From Epiperipatus broadwayi (lineage: Eukaryota; Onychophora; Udeonychophora; Euonychophora; Peripatidae), in NCBI GenBank assembly GCA_028023455.1, contig JAQFVV010007222.1:62001-126000 (forward strand): 64,000 nucleotides of DNA, written 5' to 3'. Positions 34,195 to 46,749 of this stretch are shown here, piece after piece (position 1 is the first letter of the stretch; the number at the start of each line of letters is the position of its first letter). The notes below the pieces were generated by a model. The model had not been told where the DNA came from. It did not search any database and saw only the letters and a program-made list of their open reading frames with translations. The position numbers and the translations under genes were made by a program.

Positions 34195-34747
34195 CAGGCA
34201 AAACTCTCCATACAGTAGTGCCACTCAGCGCCAACCAGAGTAATCAATGAATCCAGAAGGCTTGTGCATAAAATCCCCATCTAGTTCCTACTCATCCAAT
34301 ATCCCCAAACTAGTTTTTTTAATAACAGTTATGTGCTAGAATAAGAAATGGTGATCATGTGATGTTTAGTAGTTTAACACCAATCCTGCCTAATAGGATA
34401 GTGGTGGCTATGGTTGTTAAAGAGACAAAGACACAAAAATGTATGGGTATTAAACTGGATGTTCAGACCCATATAACAATATAAGCTGTTGAGCTTAGAT
34501 TGAAAATATTTTGTTTTCAATTTTATTCTCATAGTTTTGTAGTCGAGTAGAGATAAAAGGTGGCTGCTGGAAGGTTGCATTACATTTTAAGATCTAGGTG
34601 CAGTGCTCTCATGGCCACAAGCCAGAAACTAGTCTGGGATATTGGATGAGTAGGCACTAGGTGGGGATTTTATGCCCAAGCCTTCTGGCATCCATTGATT
34701 ACTCTGGTTTGCACTGAGTGGCACTACTGAATGGAGAGTTTTGCCTG
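34195..34747. mobile_element. MITE with ~125-bp terminal inverted repeats
   Basis: CAGGCAAAACTCTCCATACA at 34195 and its complement at the right end extend as imperfect inverted repeats for about 120-125 bp (34195-34315 against about 34620-34747). The ~550-bp element has no coding capacity and lies between RNase H and integrase remnants of the minus-strand Gypsy element. No clean target duplication; the flanks are TTAAAA and TTTAA. Superfamily uncertain. Confidence 0.82.
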
Positions 34748-34754
34748 TTTAATT

Positions 34755-35890
34755 ATCTTTTTCTTTACAATACCATTTCCTATAAGTTGCTGAAGGAATA
34801 AATTCTACCTAACTAGTCTTTCATTATTCAAATAGCTCCAATTAATAAACTCTAAAGTGTTGTGTTCTGTAATAACTATTATTTTACACTCAAAGCAGAT
34901 ATTGTCAGAGTTTTCCTGTGGTGGTATAGGGAAATTCCACATCTTTTAACAATCTGTTCAAAAAATATAAGACCCAGGGTTTCTTTTCAGGTTCCAACTG
35001 GAATAAACTACTCCTAGACCATATTATTACTGTTTATTTGCACATAAAATATTTATTGAAAATTAAGATAATATAAGATAACAGTATTAAAAAAATTGAT
35101 TTTTTTTCAAAATCAATAAAATGTTTTCAGTCCAATTCTCATCTTTCTGTAATAATTTTAAGCAAAATTCTCTCAGAACTTATAGTAAAAATTGAAAGCA
35201 CAAAGGAAAGAGTGTAATTGTTTTTTTTATTTTCCAGAGCAGGTAAATTCTGAATAGATTTAATTTTATTAGGATGCAGGTTTAACCCATCAGGTCCTAT
35301 AATGAGCCACCAAAAATCTATCTGCTTAGCAGTTATTGTGCACTTTTTAAAATTTATTTTGATATGTTTTTCTTCACATTCTCTTAAAACATATTTAGAT
35401 GATGAAAATGATCCAAGATCTTTTCTAAAGTGACTATAACATCATTTACATTCATTGAACAGTACATTATCCAGAAATCTGAGACCAGCTTTACTGTTTA
35501 TAGTCCAAAAGCCATTTTTTCAAAAACATACAAATAACCTTCACATTTAAATGCAGTGTAGTTCTAATTTTCATTATACAATTATATCTACCAATAACTA
35601 GTTACTAAGACTACTGTAGAAAAGGCCTTTTTGTCTTTAAATCTAATTGATAATTATTGTATAGTAGGAGAGACATCACATTCTGGATTTTTTAATTGAA
35701 TCAAAAACCTCACATCTAAGCAAATACATATATATCCATACTTTTTACAGATGACCATGGAATAATTATTGTATGACAAGGGGCATTTTGTGATAACATT
35801 CCAGTTGACCATTTGTTTGATTTGATTCTGAATATGGGATAAGATACCTTTTGCATTTAAAAGGACTAGTTCTTCAAGCATATCCTATGT
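34755..35890 (-). pseudogene. Decayed Gypsy reverse transcriptase / RNase H
   Basis: Minus-strand frames with many stops still follow Ty3/Gypsy pol order. From about 35880: KCPLSYNNYSMVICKKYGYI and ICLDVRF (family form SPYNSPVV.VKKKDG..R.C.DYR). Near 35460: NVNDVIVTLEKILDHFHHLN, the YVDD box changed to NVND. Near 35370-35235: INFKKCTITAKQIDFWW, IIGPDGLNLHPNKIKSIQ, the C-terminal RT segment. Near 34880-34790: IIVITEHNTLEFINW, the RNase H TDH motif. The element is old and non-functional. Confidence 0.82.
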
Positions 35891-35999
35891 ACATACCCCC
35901 TTATTACAGCAGGTCTCTTCAAAAATATAACAATATATCTACAGAATAACTGAAACAACTTTTCCTTAGAGCTGTCATCTAATTGAATACATTTACATA

Positions 36000-37500
36000 T
36001 TTTTATTTGCAAATCTAACTTTGTATAATTACTTTAGATAGTTAATAAATAAATTGAAAATTTGAATGGGTACCTCCTTATTAATAAAGCTTATATGTTT
36101 CCTTCTTAATATCAATTCTTGATTAACTTAATCAATAACACATCTGATAAGAATCTTGAAGTCAGATCCTATTATAACCTCATAAATAAGTTCAGACATG
36201 ATCAAAAATGTTTACCCTATGGTTATTGAACTAATCCTAACAATATCAGATGAGCAAACAATTTTGCCTTATGATCATTGGCAATAATAACTTGGCTTTG
36301 TTTCAATTGGTAGCACACTGATTTCAACGTTTGCTTCAGTAAGTTTAACATACAATATTTCTCATATAATTGAAATTTGGCTTGCTAAATCCAGTTAAGC
36401 TTTCACTAATATACACTAAATAATATTAATTTCTGAATAAATGTTATCTACATAGCTTTATTGTTCTATCATAGTAATCATCTTAAGATTCAAAATTCAA
36501 TGAGGTTAAATAATTAGTAATATTGTTGCTACCTAAATTCCAATAAGTCATTATAATTTAAAGAACTAGTTTATGCCTAACTCCAAGCATTTTGACAGGT
36601 GTAGTCCATGATATGCTGACATGATAACTTCTTGCTACACACACACCATTTTCTATTTTACCATAACTTTTATGGTTATTTTTACTGCTATTTACTTATG
36701 AAAGAACCATATGATTCTTATTAAGATAAAATCTCTACTCTCTATTGCTATTTCTATTACTCCTACTATATTTAATAGAAAAAAAACATTATATGCATGT
36801 TTATTCTTATTATACTTAGTTATTTTCTACAGGTGCCTCACTGGAATTGAGAACTCTGAGTATATTGGCTACTTTTTTACAATAAGTCTGTCAGCATCAA
36901 AGTTCCTTGGAAAGTTTTGCCTGATTATTTTAATTATTTAGTTTTTTTCATAATGAAAATGCATCACAATTTTCAATTTAGCCACCTGCATTTAGAATAA
37001 TTTAGTATATTTACCTTTATTAGAACTATACTTGTCCTAACATCTGAGACTTTGTGTTGTCCTGCTTGCTGTCCCCAATACGTATTCAACACAGCAAATA
37101 AAAACCCCTATATTTTGTTTTGTGTACAATGATTTCCACCAATGTTTGGCAGGTGTCCATAAATCATTGCTTGCTATAAATACTTTCACAAATTTACTTA
37201 AATGATTCAATGAGAACAGTTAGCTATTCAAAGACACTTAAATACTCTACAGGATGACAAAAACATTAATCTTGATATATCTAGCTATGTTGCTATCAGC
37301 TCTAATTTCCTCTTAAATACATATCTGTTTACTATTTTCTGTACCATTCAATAACAATGTATCATAATCAACTTTAATTAGGAGTTAATTATATGAACAT
37401 ACATGTTTGTATGCTCTATCAATATAATCATTAGTATGTAAACAAGAGCACTCATCATCCCTAACATCATTTCTTTAATATAATTGATATTTTATTATTT
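36000..37500. other. Presumed interior of the decayed Gypsy element
   Basis: Lies between the coiled-coil (gag-like) and RT remnants on the minus strand. I could not identify protease or other motifs in the stop-rich frames. Confidence 0.35.
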
Positions 37501-37739
37501 ATATTTTTCTCATGCTTCTCAAAATATATCTGTAAGTCTTGTTTAAAAAATTTACTATTGTCTTTTATTTTATTGTAAATTTAATTTTACTTTTCGTTAT
37601 AACTTTCTAATTCCTGTTTAAGATCACTGATAATTATCTAACCTGTTCCTTAAATCATCTAACTATCCTGGTCTTATTTGCTCAATACAGTGTAATTCTT
37701 CTTGAATGCCTATAAATTTTTTTATTTTGTTATCAGCAT

Positions 37740-38370
37740 TATTATGTTTTAACATCCCTTTTTATATTTTCATTTTTTATGATTTTGCACATCTTTCATT
37801 TTTATTTTAATATTATTTGCTTCCAATTTTGAGACTTCTTGGTCATCTTTGTAAGCTTTTTCAATTTTTATATACTTTTTATCCAACTCTTTATACAAAA
37901 CTTTACATGTTTTAATTTCATGACTTAAATTTCAGAATCTAATTTTTAACCTCTCTTGTGATTTGTTGAATTCTTCACTTAATTCACTAAATCTGCTGTC
38001 TCATTTATCACCAGATTCTTTTAATTTAACATCCAAATTGTATTTCAATTCTTTAAATCTCAAATTTATAGCATTTAACTTAATTTTAAACAAGTCTATC
38101 TTATTATTGAAATGTCCTGACTCTACCTTTGATTCTCTGATATCATCTTTTAATTGTTTGTTTTCTCTACTTTGAATCTTATATTTATTATTTATTTCTT
38201 GAAATGTATTATACATATCTCCAAATTTTTTATTCATATCTTCTCTTAATTATCTATTTTGAATCTTCATCTCTTCCATAATTTTTCACATTTCCCGAAT
38301 ACAATCTTCAGGTCCTGTTAACATTTCATTACCATTGGTTTTCAGATTTGATTATTTTTTATAGCAAAAT
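37740..38370 (-). pseudogene. Coiled-coil, gag-like frame with stops
   Basis: The minus-strand translation is a charged helical repeat, open at 38237-38001 (EINNKYKIQSRENKQLKDDI) and continuing on both sides through TGA and TAA stops in the same frame (upstream KIMEEMKIQNR, downstream RFSELSEEFNKSQERLK and KKYIKIEKAYKDDQEV). The stops look like decay of Trp or Gln codons. It lies upstream of the Gypsy pol remnants in the same orientation, so a gag N-terminal coiled coil is the simplest reading. A host coiled-coil pseudogene is not excluded. Confidence 0.5.
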
Positions 38371-38566
38371 AACATCCTCTCTTTAACAAAAATAAATTAT
38401 GTGATACATTAATTTATTTTAATACTTAATATAACATATTCATCCATTCAACTTTCCATTCTTGATTTAAAATCTACTAGAAAATGACAATAATAACAAA
38501 ATTCTTTTTAAGCACACAAAATATTTCTTCACCTACTTTTTAAACAACTTCTTTTAAAACATATAT

Positions 38567-38868
38567 TGTACTGGTTTGCTTTGTCTCTTCGCATAACAAT
38601 GTCTAGCATCTAGGCAAAAGTACCTCTAAGTCCAATCATGCACAAGACACAAAAGTCAGGAACACACATGAACTCTGCCCTATTTGCCTATTTTCCAGAT
38701 CTACCAACTTATCAGCAACATTCCCAATGATACCAATCTAATTTCTCTCTCTCTGCTGGCATCGCAAAGTGGAGACACAAAGAGATTCTAATTTGAAATC
38801 ATATAATGGAACTCTTTTAGCATAAATATCACAAGTTCGACCCATTTAAAGTTCATGACCTTTCATAT

Positions 38869-38934
<66 letters not shown>

Positions 38935-41100
38935 ATTAGCAGATCATCTAATCAGAGCAAGCATAATTTAATAACTAAAATATTAATATTTTAAATTAAA
39001 AAAAACAATGATTCTGCAAGTTATGATATATATATATATATATATGATTTAATACTTTAAATAAAAAATGCATAAGTACTTGGTTTATATTATTTCATTA
39101 ATCGTCATTGTCCTCTTTGAATATATATAATCTCATTTATATTTATATGGTAACACTTGGAAAATGACAAATTTTATTTATTACTTTATTTCATTGCAGC
39201 TAGTTTATATGCCAATAATTAATACATATACTGATTAACACAGCTAATTTAGTGCTATGAGAATAAATATCTTTATGAGATGCCAATCCATCCCCACAGA
39301 AAAGAGTAGCACTTAGCCAATTTTATTTAGAATCATTAACTATAATGAAAATACACTTTACAGTAATAAGTGAACTACTCTCAGGTTATACTGAATGAGA
39401 AACATATGTGGGATAGTTCCTTAACATATATATGATTGCATTGCAAAAAGATGCACATATAAAAATATTAATAAATATAATAAAGAAATCTGCTTAGTAG
39501 AGTCATAACATTATGGCTTATGGATATTCATAGGTTTTATCTGAAACTAGAACAAAAAGGATGCATGGTGGCATACTTTTGTGATTCAGTCACAGATCTT
39601 AAAAAGGTGCTTCTGAAAATTAATTGAAGACAAGAGCGATTTATGTCTGCAGACTTCGGCAAAATCGTCTAATTAATGAAGACTTGCTGTGAGTTACAAG
39701 AGGCTGGGCTTTTCCCAGAGCACTCCTATTCAGTTGGCCCAAGTTACAAAAGTGCATCCTCAGAGGTTTAAGAGCCTGGTTCTTGGACTTGGAGATATGA
39801 GATGGGGCTTGGTTGTCTGATATGCCCAGGTAGATTGAAGCACAAATATATATAAATGAGGGAGCTTGTATGCATGCGCTTGGAACAACACATATAAAAC
39901 TTCAAAAGAATACTTAATTAATTCCTACCTGTACATTATACAATATCCCACATAATAGTATGATTTAAATATTAAACAGTATGGGAGAGCTTAAATTTAT
40001 TAATAAAATGATTATTGATATAGATATTCCCTTTCCCTGTTACATTAATTTATATATGAAATTTCCCACAAACATTAATGAATATGAGAATTCGGTTATA
40101 AGTGTTTTATATTATAATAAAGATAATTATATATATAAGAGTGAGATTATAGTTATTGATTTCAGAATAAAACAGATTTTATTTCATATAACAAATTTGA
40201 GTTTTTAAGATTAGCACTTATTATTTAAATAAAAAAACACATTTCTTCGAAAAACATATTTCTACTCTGTTTTTCTACAATGACATTATGAAATAATTAA
40301 TTTGTTTTTTTTTTCAAATTTGCAAGCATGTACTAAGATAAAAATAAGAAGACTTGTTTTAATTAAAACTAATTTAGCACCCCATAAAGTAAAGAGAGGG
40401 AACAAAAAATGTCATACTTGTGAATAAAAGAAATTATTGGCATATCATTTAAATATATAATACATAAGAGAACTATAAAATATTGCTGCCACATGAAAGT
40501 GAAAGAAAATATTATACTTATTTAGTAGAGGCTCAATGATAAGATAAAATCTAAAGAAGGTTATATAGTGTCAAGTACATGCTAATCTCAAGTAAGTAAA
40601 TTACAAATTATTTAAACAAAATATTTAATTTTTGGTCGGCAGACCAGCTGATAAAATGATGTCATTTTAAATTGCAGAAAAAGTTATGAGAAATAGTTAC
40701 AGAAAGCTGAACTTAAGAATTTAAACATTGGGCAGTGGCTAGAGTTTTTTACCTTGATAAATAGTAGTGATTCTAGGTGATTGCAGAGTCTATTGAAGTT
40801 GGAGAACTAGATCTAGTTAGATTTGGTCAGTAAGGCAAAAAGCATTTTCATTATTTAGTCTTTATGTACATTAAAGTTCATGGGTAATGAGATTCTGAGC
40901 AATGAGTGCATGAAAGAGCATGTTGAATGGAGAGAAAGGTGAAAATGTCCACTACACATGACACATTGAATTGCTATAATGATGAGCATGGGTTATATTT
41001 ACCATTACTGGTTTATAATTACAAATCTCATCTATGGGATTCAAATCTAGCAGTATTTATACTATTTTCAGTTTATCTTGTAATGCATTTTAGTTTCTAG
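38567..41100 (+). mobile_element. Dispersed repeat family F2, copy b
   Basis: Starts TGTACTGGTTTGC and follows F2a (13919-17098), most clearly over the first 170 bp and again around 39840 and 40870. CpGs of F2a are mostly TpG/CpA here, so this copy is older or more methylation-decayed. A (TA)n tract interrupts it at 38869-38932. The right end is not clear. It sits about 200 bp upstream, in the minus sense, of the gag-like frame of the decayed Gypsy element, where a 5' LTR would be expected, but no primer-binding site is visible. Confidence 0.65.
38869..38932. repeat. (TA)n microsatellite
   Basis: TA tract inside F2b; absent at the corresponding place in F2a. Confidence 0.95.
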
Positions 41101-41651
41101 ACCTGGGGCACTTTATGCACTTAGCAGACCCAGAATTTGCTGACCGGATGCACCTTTTGTTCATGTAAGTTCTAAAGACAATGCAATCCTATTAGAATTT
41201 CTCGAACGATTGTTTTAAAATATGATCCAAGATTTTAAAACAAATTTGTGATGGATTAAACATCCATTAATGGATCTTATATTATTCCATAAAATTATCA
41301 TATGTTTTAGATGGACTAATGGGTTTCCAGTAAATTGTCTTAATTACATTCAAGAATATTCCACAGGATTGCCTCAGCCTTTTTTACTGACTGCCATTAC
41401 TAAAAAAATAATAAATTATAAATATAATTTTAAAATACACATTAATATAATATATTTTGCTTCTATACATATTTTAAAAGTAATCTCCTCTCACCACTAA
41501 TATGTACACATCCAATATGCATGTATATACAAATTATGATAAAATCAAATGTTTATTTATTAAAGGTAATTACATTAAGATATTTATATATATCTAAGTC
41601 AGTTATTATTTTAATAGTTAAGCAAAAAAAGGTATTAATATATATATATAT

Positions 41652-44643
41652 TGTACCGGTTGAAAAACATCCACCACCTAAACCGCAAGTTGGATCCAAA
41701 CTCAGCCGAACCAAACTGAATTCAAACCCAATTCACCAGCTCAGATTAGTAGAAAACTAAATTGATGGCACAGTGCTATGCGCCAAGGAACTAGCTCAAT
41801 GGTTGGTGAGGATTAGAGACTCCTGAACTGACATTAATATTGGATAAAACTGACTAAAGATAATTTTAAATCAAATCATATGTATATGTTTGGGTTGCCA
41901 ACACAGACAGTGAGTCTTAACATTAGGTAATTATGAAATAAAAGGCTTAAGAAACCAAGTGTGTTTATAAAAAATTTTAATAATAGTAGTAATAGTTTTG
42001 TTTGAATTTTAAATGATGATTATATTAATCACCTCTAGCCTTTAACAGTGTTTATAATTATAATAAGAGTGGCAGTCCTTATTATATGCCAATGAGCATT
42101 ATGCAATATTATGAAATTCTATGTCTATGCCCCCAACAAAAAACTAAAGGCAGATAAAGGTATTCAGTTGTAAAGGAAATTACTATTTTAATTTTATTAC
42201 GAAAGAATGTGAGATTTATTTTCACATTCGCAAATCCATTCGTGAAGAGCATGATTTGTATTTAGGGCATAACTTTAACCTTTATTAGAAAACTTATTTA
42301 ATTTGAAATAATTGAGAAGTTGTTCGACCCTAATTGAAATCACTTCATCACAAATTATGAGCATCAGAATGGGCTTTACTGGAATAGAGAGGTAATGGTG
42401 CTGACGAATTACGAGCTACAAAGTAAACATGAAAGATAATTGCTGGTCGGTAGTTTAAGTATTATGGTGGCTTGTATTTCACAAGTCTTACTGCCCTTTT
42501 GAGATGTGAAACAGGGATAAAACCAGGCCAAGTCATAACTATGAACCTTTGGTGTTCCAATTATAACATGAGCATGGAAGGAAGTGATTTCTTTCTCTAT
42601 AATTAAAATAACAAAAATATTACCACCGACAAGCCTAATGGAGTGGAAGATTGCCCTATGTCAGCCACATTCGACAATGATGATTAGAGAGTCATTGTTT
42701 GAATAATAAAACCCAATTATAGAATGCTCTACATAATGACTTGATCAATTTAATTAAAGTCAAATGAGCTTTTAACTAAAATTTCTTAAAGCATTTATAA
42801 AATTATATTAGTTATGCCCAAACATCGTGCCCTTCCTGAATATTAATATATAGTAAAAACAATTTGAATTAGAATGTACTTAGTTGATTCCTTTATTGAC
42901 CTTTTTTCTAAAACATTTTAACATTATATATGAATAAATATGCATTGGTGAATACGAGAAAATAGCTGGGGCATAGATTAGAAACAGAGCTAATAATTTA
43001 TTATTAGCCAATTACAAAAATAGCAAACATTTAATAATTTTTTTCAACTCGATGATTAGTAGAACTGTATAAACCTATTTCTAATGGGTGAGAATTACTA
43101 TCAGAATTAATATTATATTATTTGCACAAAGCAAATGGAACCAAGAAACTCATCGATTCAAAGGAATGTTGGCATATAATTGAAAATAAATGACATTAAT
43201 AAATCACACATAATATATATATATAGTAGATGAACCGCCATTGTAAGAAAGAAAAATTAAATCTAAGAACTGGAGATTGAGAAAATTTATATAACGTAAA
43301 ATAGCATAATAAAAGGTTTTACACAGAGTATTACATTTATAAATGAGAATAGTTCTTAAAGGGAGTGTAAAGTAAAGTTCAGCACTGGCCAGACAGTTAT
43401 GGTTCATTATGAAAATATATTACCCATTTCTTCCGGGGCTGGTTCCTTAGTTTACATGTCCATGTTGGTAAAATGTAGGCAAGCATTTGATCGATTACTT
43501 GAACAGCATTTTATTTGATTTTGGCAGCATGATTTGTCCGGAAAGAATTTAGCAGATTCATTGAAGATTTTCAGGTGACTTCACAAACCGTAGCCAGATT
43601 CCTGACATTTAGCCCCTTACCATGATAGTAACACTATTTCAATTCATGATTTTAAAAAGCACAGAATTTACTAGCACTTCTCTACAACAAAGATGGCTTC
43701 TTTCTCTCCAAACTTTTCAGAGCTATTTATACTGTATCTGATGCCTTCGGGCTAGCGCTCCTTTCATTGTCAATGTTACAAAAGTTACTGGTTGTTTTTA
43801 GATATATTCCTTCGATAAGGCTTTCAAACTCATTAACTCGAATTCATTTTCTAATTAGAAAATGAATTCTTAAAAACAGAAAATGATTGTAATTAGGAAA
43901 TCCTTACATGTTAAATACTTATCTTTTTTTCTAATTAATAAAACTTTACCCATTGTTTTTGGAAAGGAAAAATCTGAAAGCTTATCAAAAGAATGTAGCT
44001 TTTAATGACTAAAACTTTAACAAATTATTTTAAAATAAATTCAAACATTCCTGATGCAATGAAACTTTCGAACAATTATATATATTTAAATATTTACAAA
44101 TATATACACACAATCCACACAGTTATAATATATATATATATAATTATAATTGAAATAATATTTTTAACTGTTTATAAACAATTACAAACAATCTTAAAAT
44201 CCGCAGCAGTACTTTCGGTTACTTTCTAACCTGCCTCAACTGCCATTAAATTTAAAAACCAAATTTAATGGCAGTTGAGGCAGGTTAGAAAGTAACCGAA
44301 AGTACTTCTGCAGATTTTAAGATTGTTTGTAATTGTTTATAAACCATTAAAAATATTATTTCAATTATAATTACAATATTGTTTTTAATTAACGGATATT
44401 TTATATATATATAAATTCATGAATAATTCTATCATAAATCTATTAATAGAATTGATCAATTTAAACCTGAACCTAGTTAATTTCAGTACACATTTATGTA
44501 ATAGTTTTTCTTTATGAAAATTAGTGTGGATTGAACATATAAAGCCCCATTGCATCGGAAATTTAAGGTTAGTACTAGGGTTTGAAGTGGGCTTCTGGTG
44601 AGATGTCATGAAACTAGAATTGAACTCAGATCCAACTGCTTCA
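41652..44643 (+). mobile_element. Dispersed repeat family F1, copy b
   Basis: Begins TGTACCGGTTG after a (TA)n tract and ends ATCCAACTGCTTCA. It aligns with F1c almost throughout and with F1a over the same landmarks. It is longer than the other copies because of the foldback element at 44141-44373. A minus-strand frame at 43407-43204 is conserved in F1c (62085-61879), but this follows from high DNA identity and is not evidence of coding. Confidence 0.85.
44141..44373. mobile_element. Foldback element (113-bp arms) inserted in F1b
   Basis: Arms 44141-44253 and 44261-44373 are reverse complements at about 109 of 113 positions around a 7-base spacer. It lies in the (TA)n tract near the 3' end of F1b, and F1c lacks it at the same place (near 62805). 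It is thus a discrete insertion, a near-perfect hairpin MITE. No clear target duplication because the target is TA repeat. Confidence 0.9.
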
Positions 44644-44899
44644 TTTCTTTTCACTTCAAAAAAAACAATGAAAAAAAATTCTTTACTTATGCATGATACA
44701 TTCGCATAAGTGTACTCGACTAATTAGTAGACTCTGGAAGAACAGCATGAGCATGAATAATATCATCTCTACAAACCACAAAATTATACATGTCTCATTG
44801 CGATCATTTTTTTAACATTATCTAGCTTATAATAAATAGATATGGTAATCAAGTCTCATTTTCTTTATGGTCATGTCAGTCGGTCATCTGTATATATAT

Positions 44900-45890
44900 A
44901 TATCTGTCTCTTCACTTAATGGTTGTCCTATTATTTCTCTGGATCAGGTGGGCCATATGAATTGAACTTTTGATGGTGGTCATAGTTTTGGTCCTTTCTT
45001 GTCAGTGTCAAGTTCCCATAGACTATTGCTGTCAGTAATTCTATGGCCTTTTCTGCAACTGGATGCACAAAAAAAATTCTTTAACATTATCTAGATGAGC
45101 GATGGGGTTCTCTCCTGGTTCTCCTTTGAAAATTTGAGTCTGTATCAAGGATCCAGGGAATGACATCTGTAAATTCCTCATACTAAGTTGAGGATTCATC
45201 AGCCATTCCATTTCTACTTTTGGTTATATTTTACTAGTGGTCTGAACATCTTTTTTTTCTTTTTCTGTATGTATATTGCCTTCTTCGACTATTTCTTGAT
45301 TTGACTCATCTTCTCCACTGTCATCCTCTTTGCTGTCCACAACTTCTTTTGGTGTGGTCTGATCATCTTCATCATCTATTTTGGGGGCTTCATAAGGATT
45401 TATTTTTTGCTGATGCTTTACATTCTCTGGGTTTGAGTTTTTTGGATGCCTCTTTTTTCTCAAGCCTTAAAATCTTTTCCATCATCAGCAGCATTAACTT
45501 CCTGTCTTCTCTCATTTCTCTGAGGATTGTATGCAAAATCTCTCTTTCCATTTTTGAAAATAAGTAAGTAATATAAGTAAACAATGTGAATAACAAACTT
45601 ATGGCACCCTTTCTCTGTATACTTAAATAATAATTTTTTTCTTTAGTACATTTAATTAGGTCACTGACTACTGGTTCCATTGACCATATCTTCATTAGCT
45701 GCTGCATATTATTTCCCCAATCTATGTAATCTGCTTTTTTTAGTTTACTTTTAGTTTACCTACATTTTCTTGGTCAGCTCTTTCTATTAATTCTTTAAAT
45801 GAGACATGTATTTTATTTAAAAACTATTAAATATAAGAAAAACAAACATTACTCACTGTCTCTCTGTTCAACTGTTCTCCCATGTCTGAA
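44900..45890 (-). pseudogene. Gypsy Gag fragment
   Basis: Gag forms the retroelement particle. Minus-strand frames read ADQENVGKLK (near 45760), NNMQQLMKIWSMEPVVSDL (near 45710-45650), an acidic linker (PKIDDEDDQTTPKEVVDSK near 45390-45340), then FKGEPGENPIAHLDNVKEFF (near 45140-45080), which resembles the capsid start of Ty3/Gypsy Gag (F.GEPGE.P..). The fragment continues to about 44930 and stops at a (TA)n tract. At least two frameshifts and one TAA break it. MGEQLNRETVS at the 5' end (near 45885) may be the true start. Confidence 0.6.
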
Positions 45891-46096
45891 AAAAAAACTA
45901 TACAAATAATTAGTGATATACAAATATTAATATATATATATATATATATGAAAAACAAAAACAAGTTTTATATATGTAAAAACCTGCTATCGCTTGTATT
46001 AATGATCAATAGATGGAGCTTTACCAAGACCTCCAAACAAGCATATTTGTTTACATAAATGTCATAGTCAATATTCACTGTCTCTTTCATTTTGCT

Positions 46097-46150
46097 CTAC
46101 CCTCAGATCAGCTGATTTCAAGCTGATTTGCTCTCATCAGTGAGGGATAG
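46097..46150 (-). ncRNA. Type-I hammerhead ribozyme, unit 1 (core intact)
   Basis: Minus strand: CTATCCCTCA, CTGATGA (complement of 46134-46140), stem II GAGC/GCTT around AAATCA, GAAA (complement of 46116-46119), self-complementary TCAGCTGA, TC, then TGAGGGTAG, which pairs with CTA(T)CCCTCA to give a 9-bp stem I with one bulge. Predicted cleavage after the C of AUC, between 46106 and 46105. All conserved core positions are as expected; the loop-less stem III implies a dimeric fold. Confidence 0.85.
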
Positions 46151-46510
46151 AAGTTAGAAACTAGACCTAAATATTAACTCCAAGCGTTTATGCAAAACAT
46201 TTTTATCAGTTTGCAAGCATGAATTTTTTGACACCTAAATGTCTTCAAACTCAGCCTATCAAACTAGATAGCTATATGGGTCTGATATCAGTTCAGATTC
46301 TCCACATAGTGAAAGCTTCTGCAATCTATATCATTGCAAGAAAACTTTAAAGGTACATTTATGAAAAACAAAAACAAGTTTTATATACATAAAAACCTGC
46401 TATCGCTTGTATTAATGATCAATAGATGGAGCTTTACCAAGACCTCCAAACAAGCATATTTGTTTACATAAATGTCAGAGTCAATATTCACTGTCTCTTT
46501 CATTTTGCTC

Positions 46511-46563
46511 CACCCTCAGATCAGCTGATTTCAAGCTGATTTGCTCTCATCAGTGAGGGATAG
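46511..46563 (-). ncRNA. Type-I hammerhead ribozyme, unit 2 (core intact)
   Basis: Same core as unit 1: CTGATGA (complement of 46547-46553), stem II GAGC/GCTT, GAAA, TCAGCTGA, TC. Stem I is CCCTCA/TGAGGG, 6 bp, with the outer pairs lost by one substitution. Predicted cleavage between 46519 and 46518. Confidence 0.83.
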
Positions 46564-46746
46564 AATACTAACTCCAAGTGTTTATGCAAAACATTTCTAT
46601 CAGTTTGCAAGCATGAATTTTTAGACACATAAATGTCTTCAAACTCAGCCTATCAAACTAGATAGCTATATGGGTCTGATATCAGTTCAGATTCTCCACA
46701 TAGTGAAAGCTTCTGCAATCTATATCATTGCAAGAAAACTTTAAAG

Positions 46747-46749
<3 letters not shown>

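Noticed and set aside
43204-43407. Minus-strand frame conserved between F1b and F1c (also 61879-62085)
   Set aside because: Conservation equals that of the surrounding non-coding repeat, and the F1a counterpart is not open.
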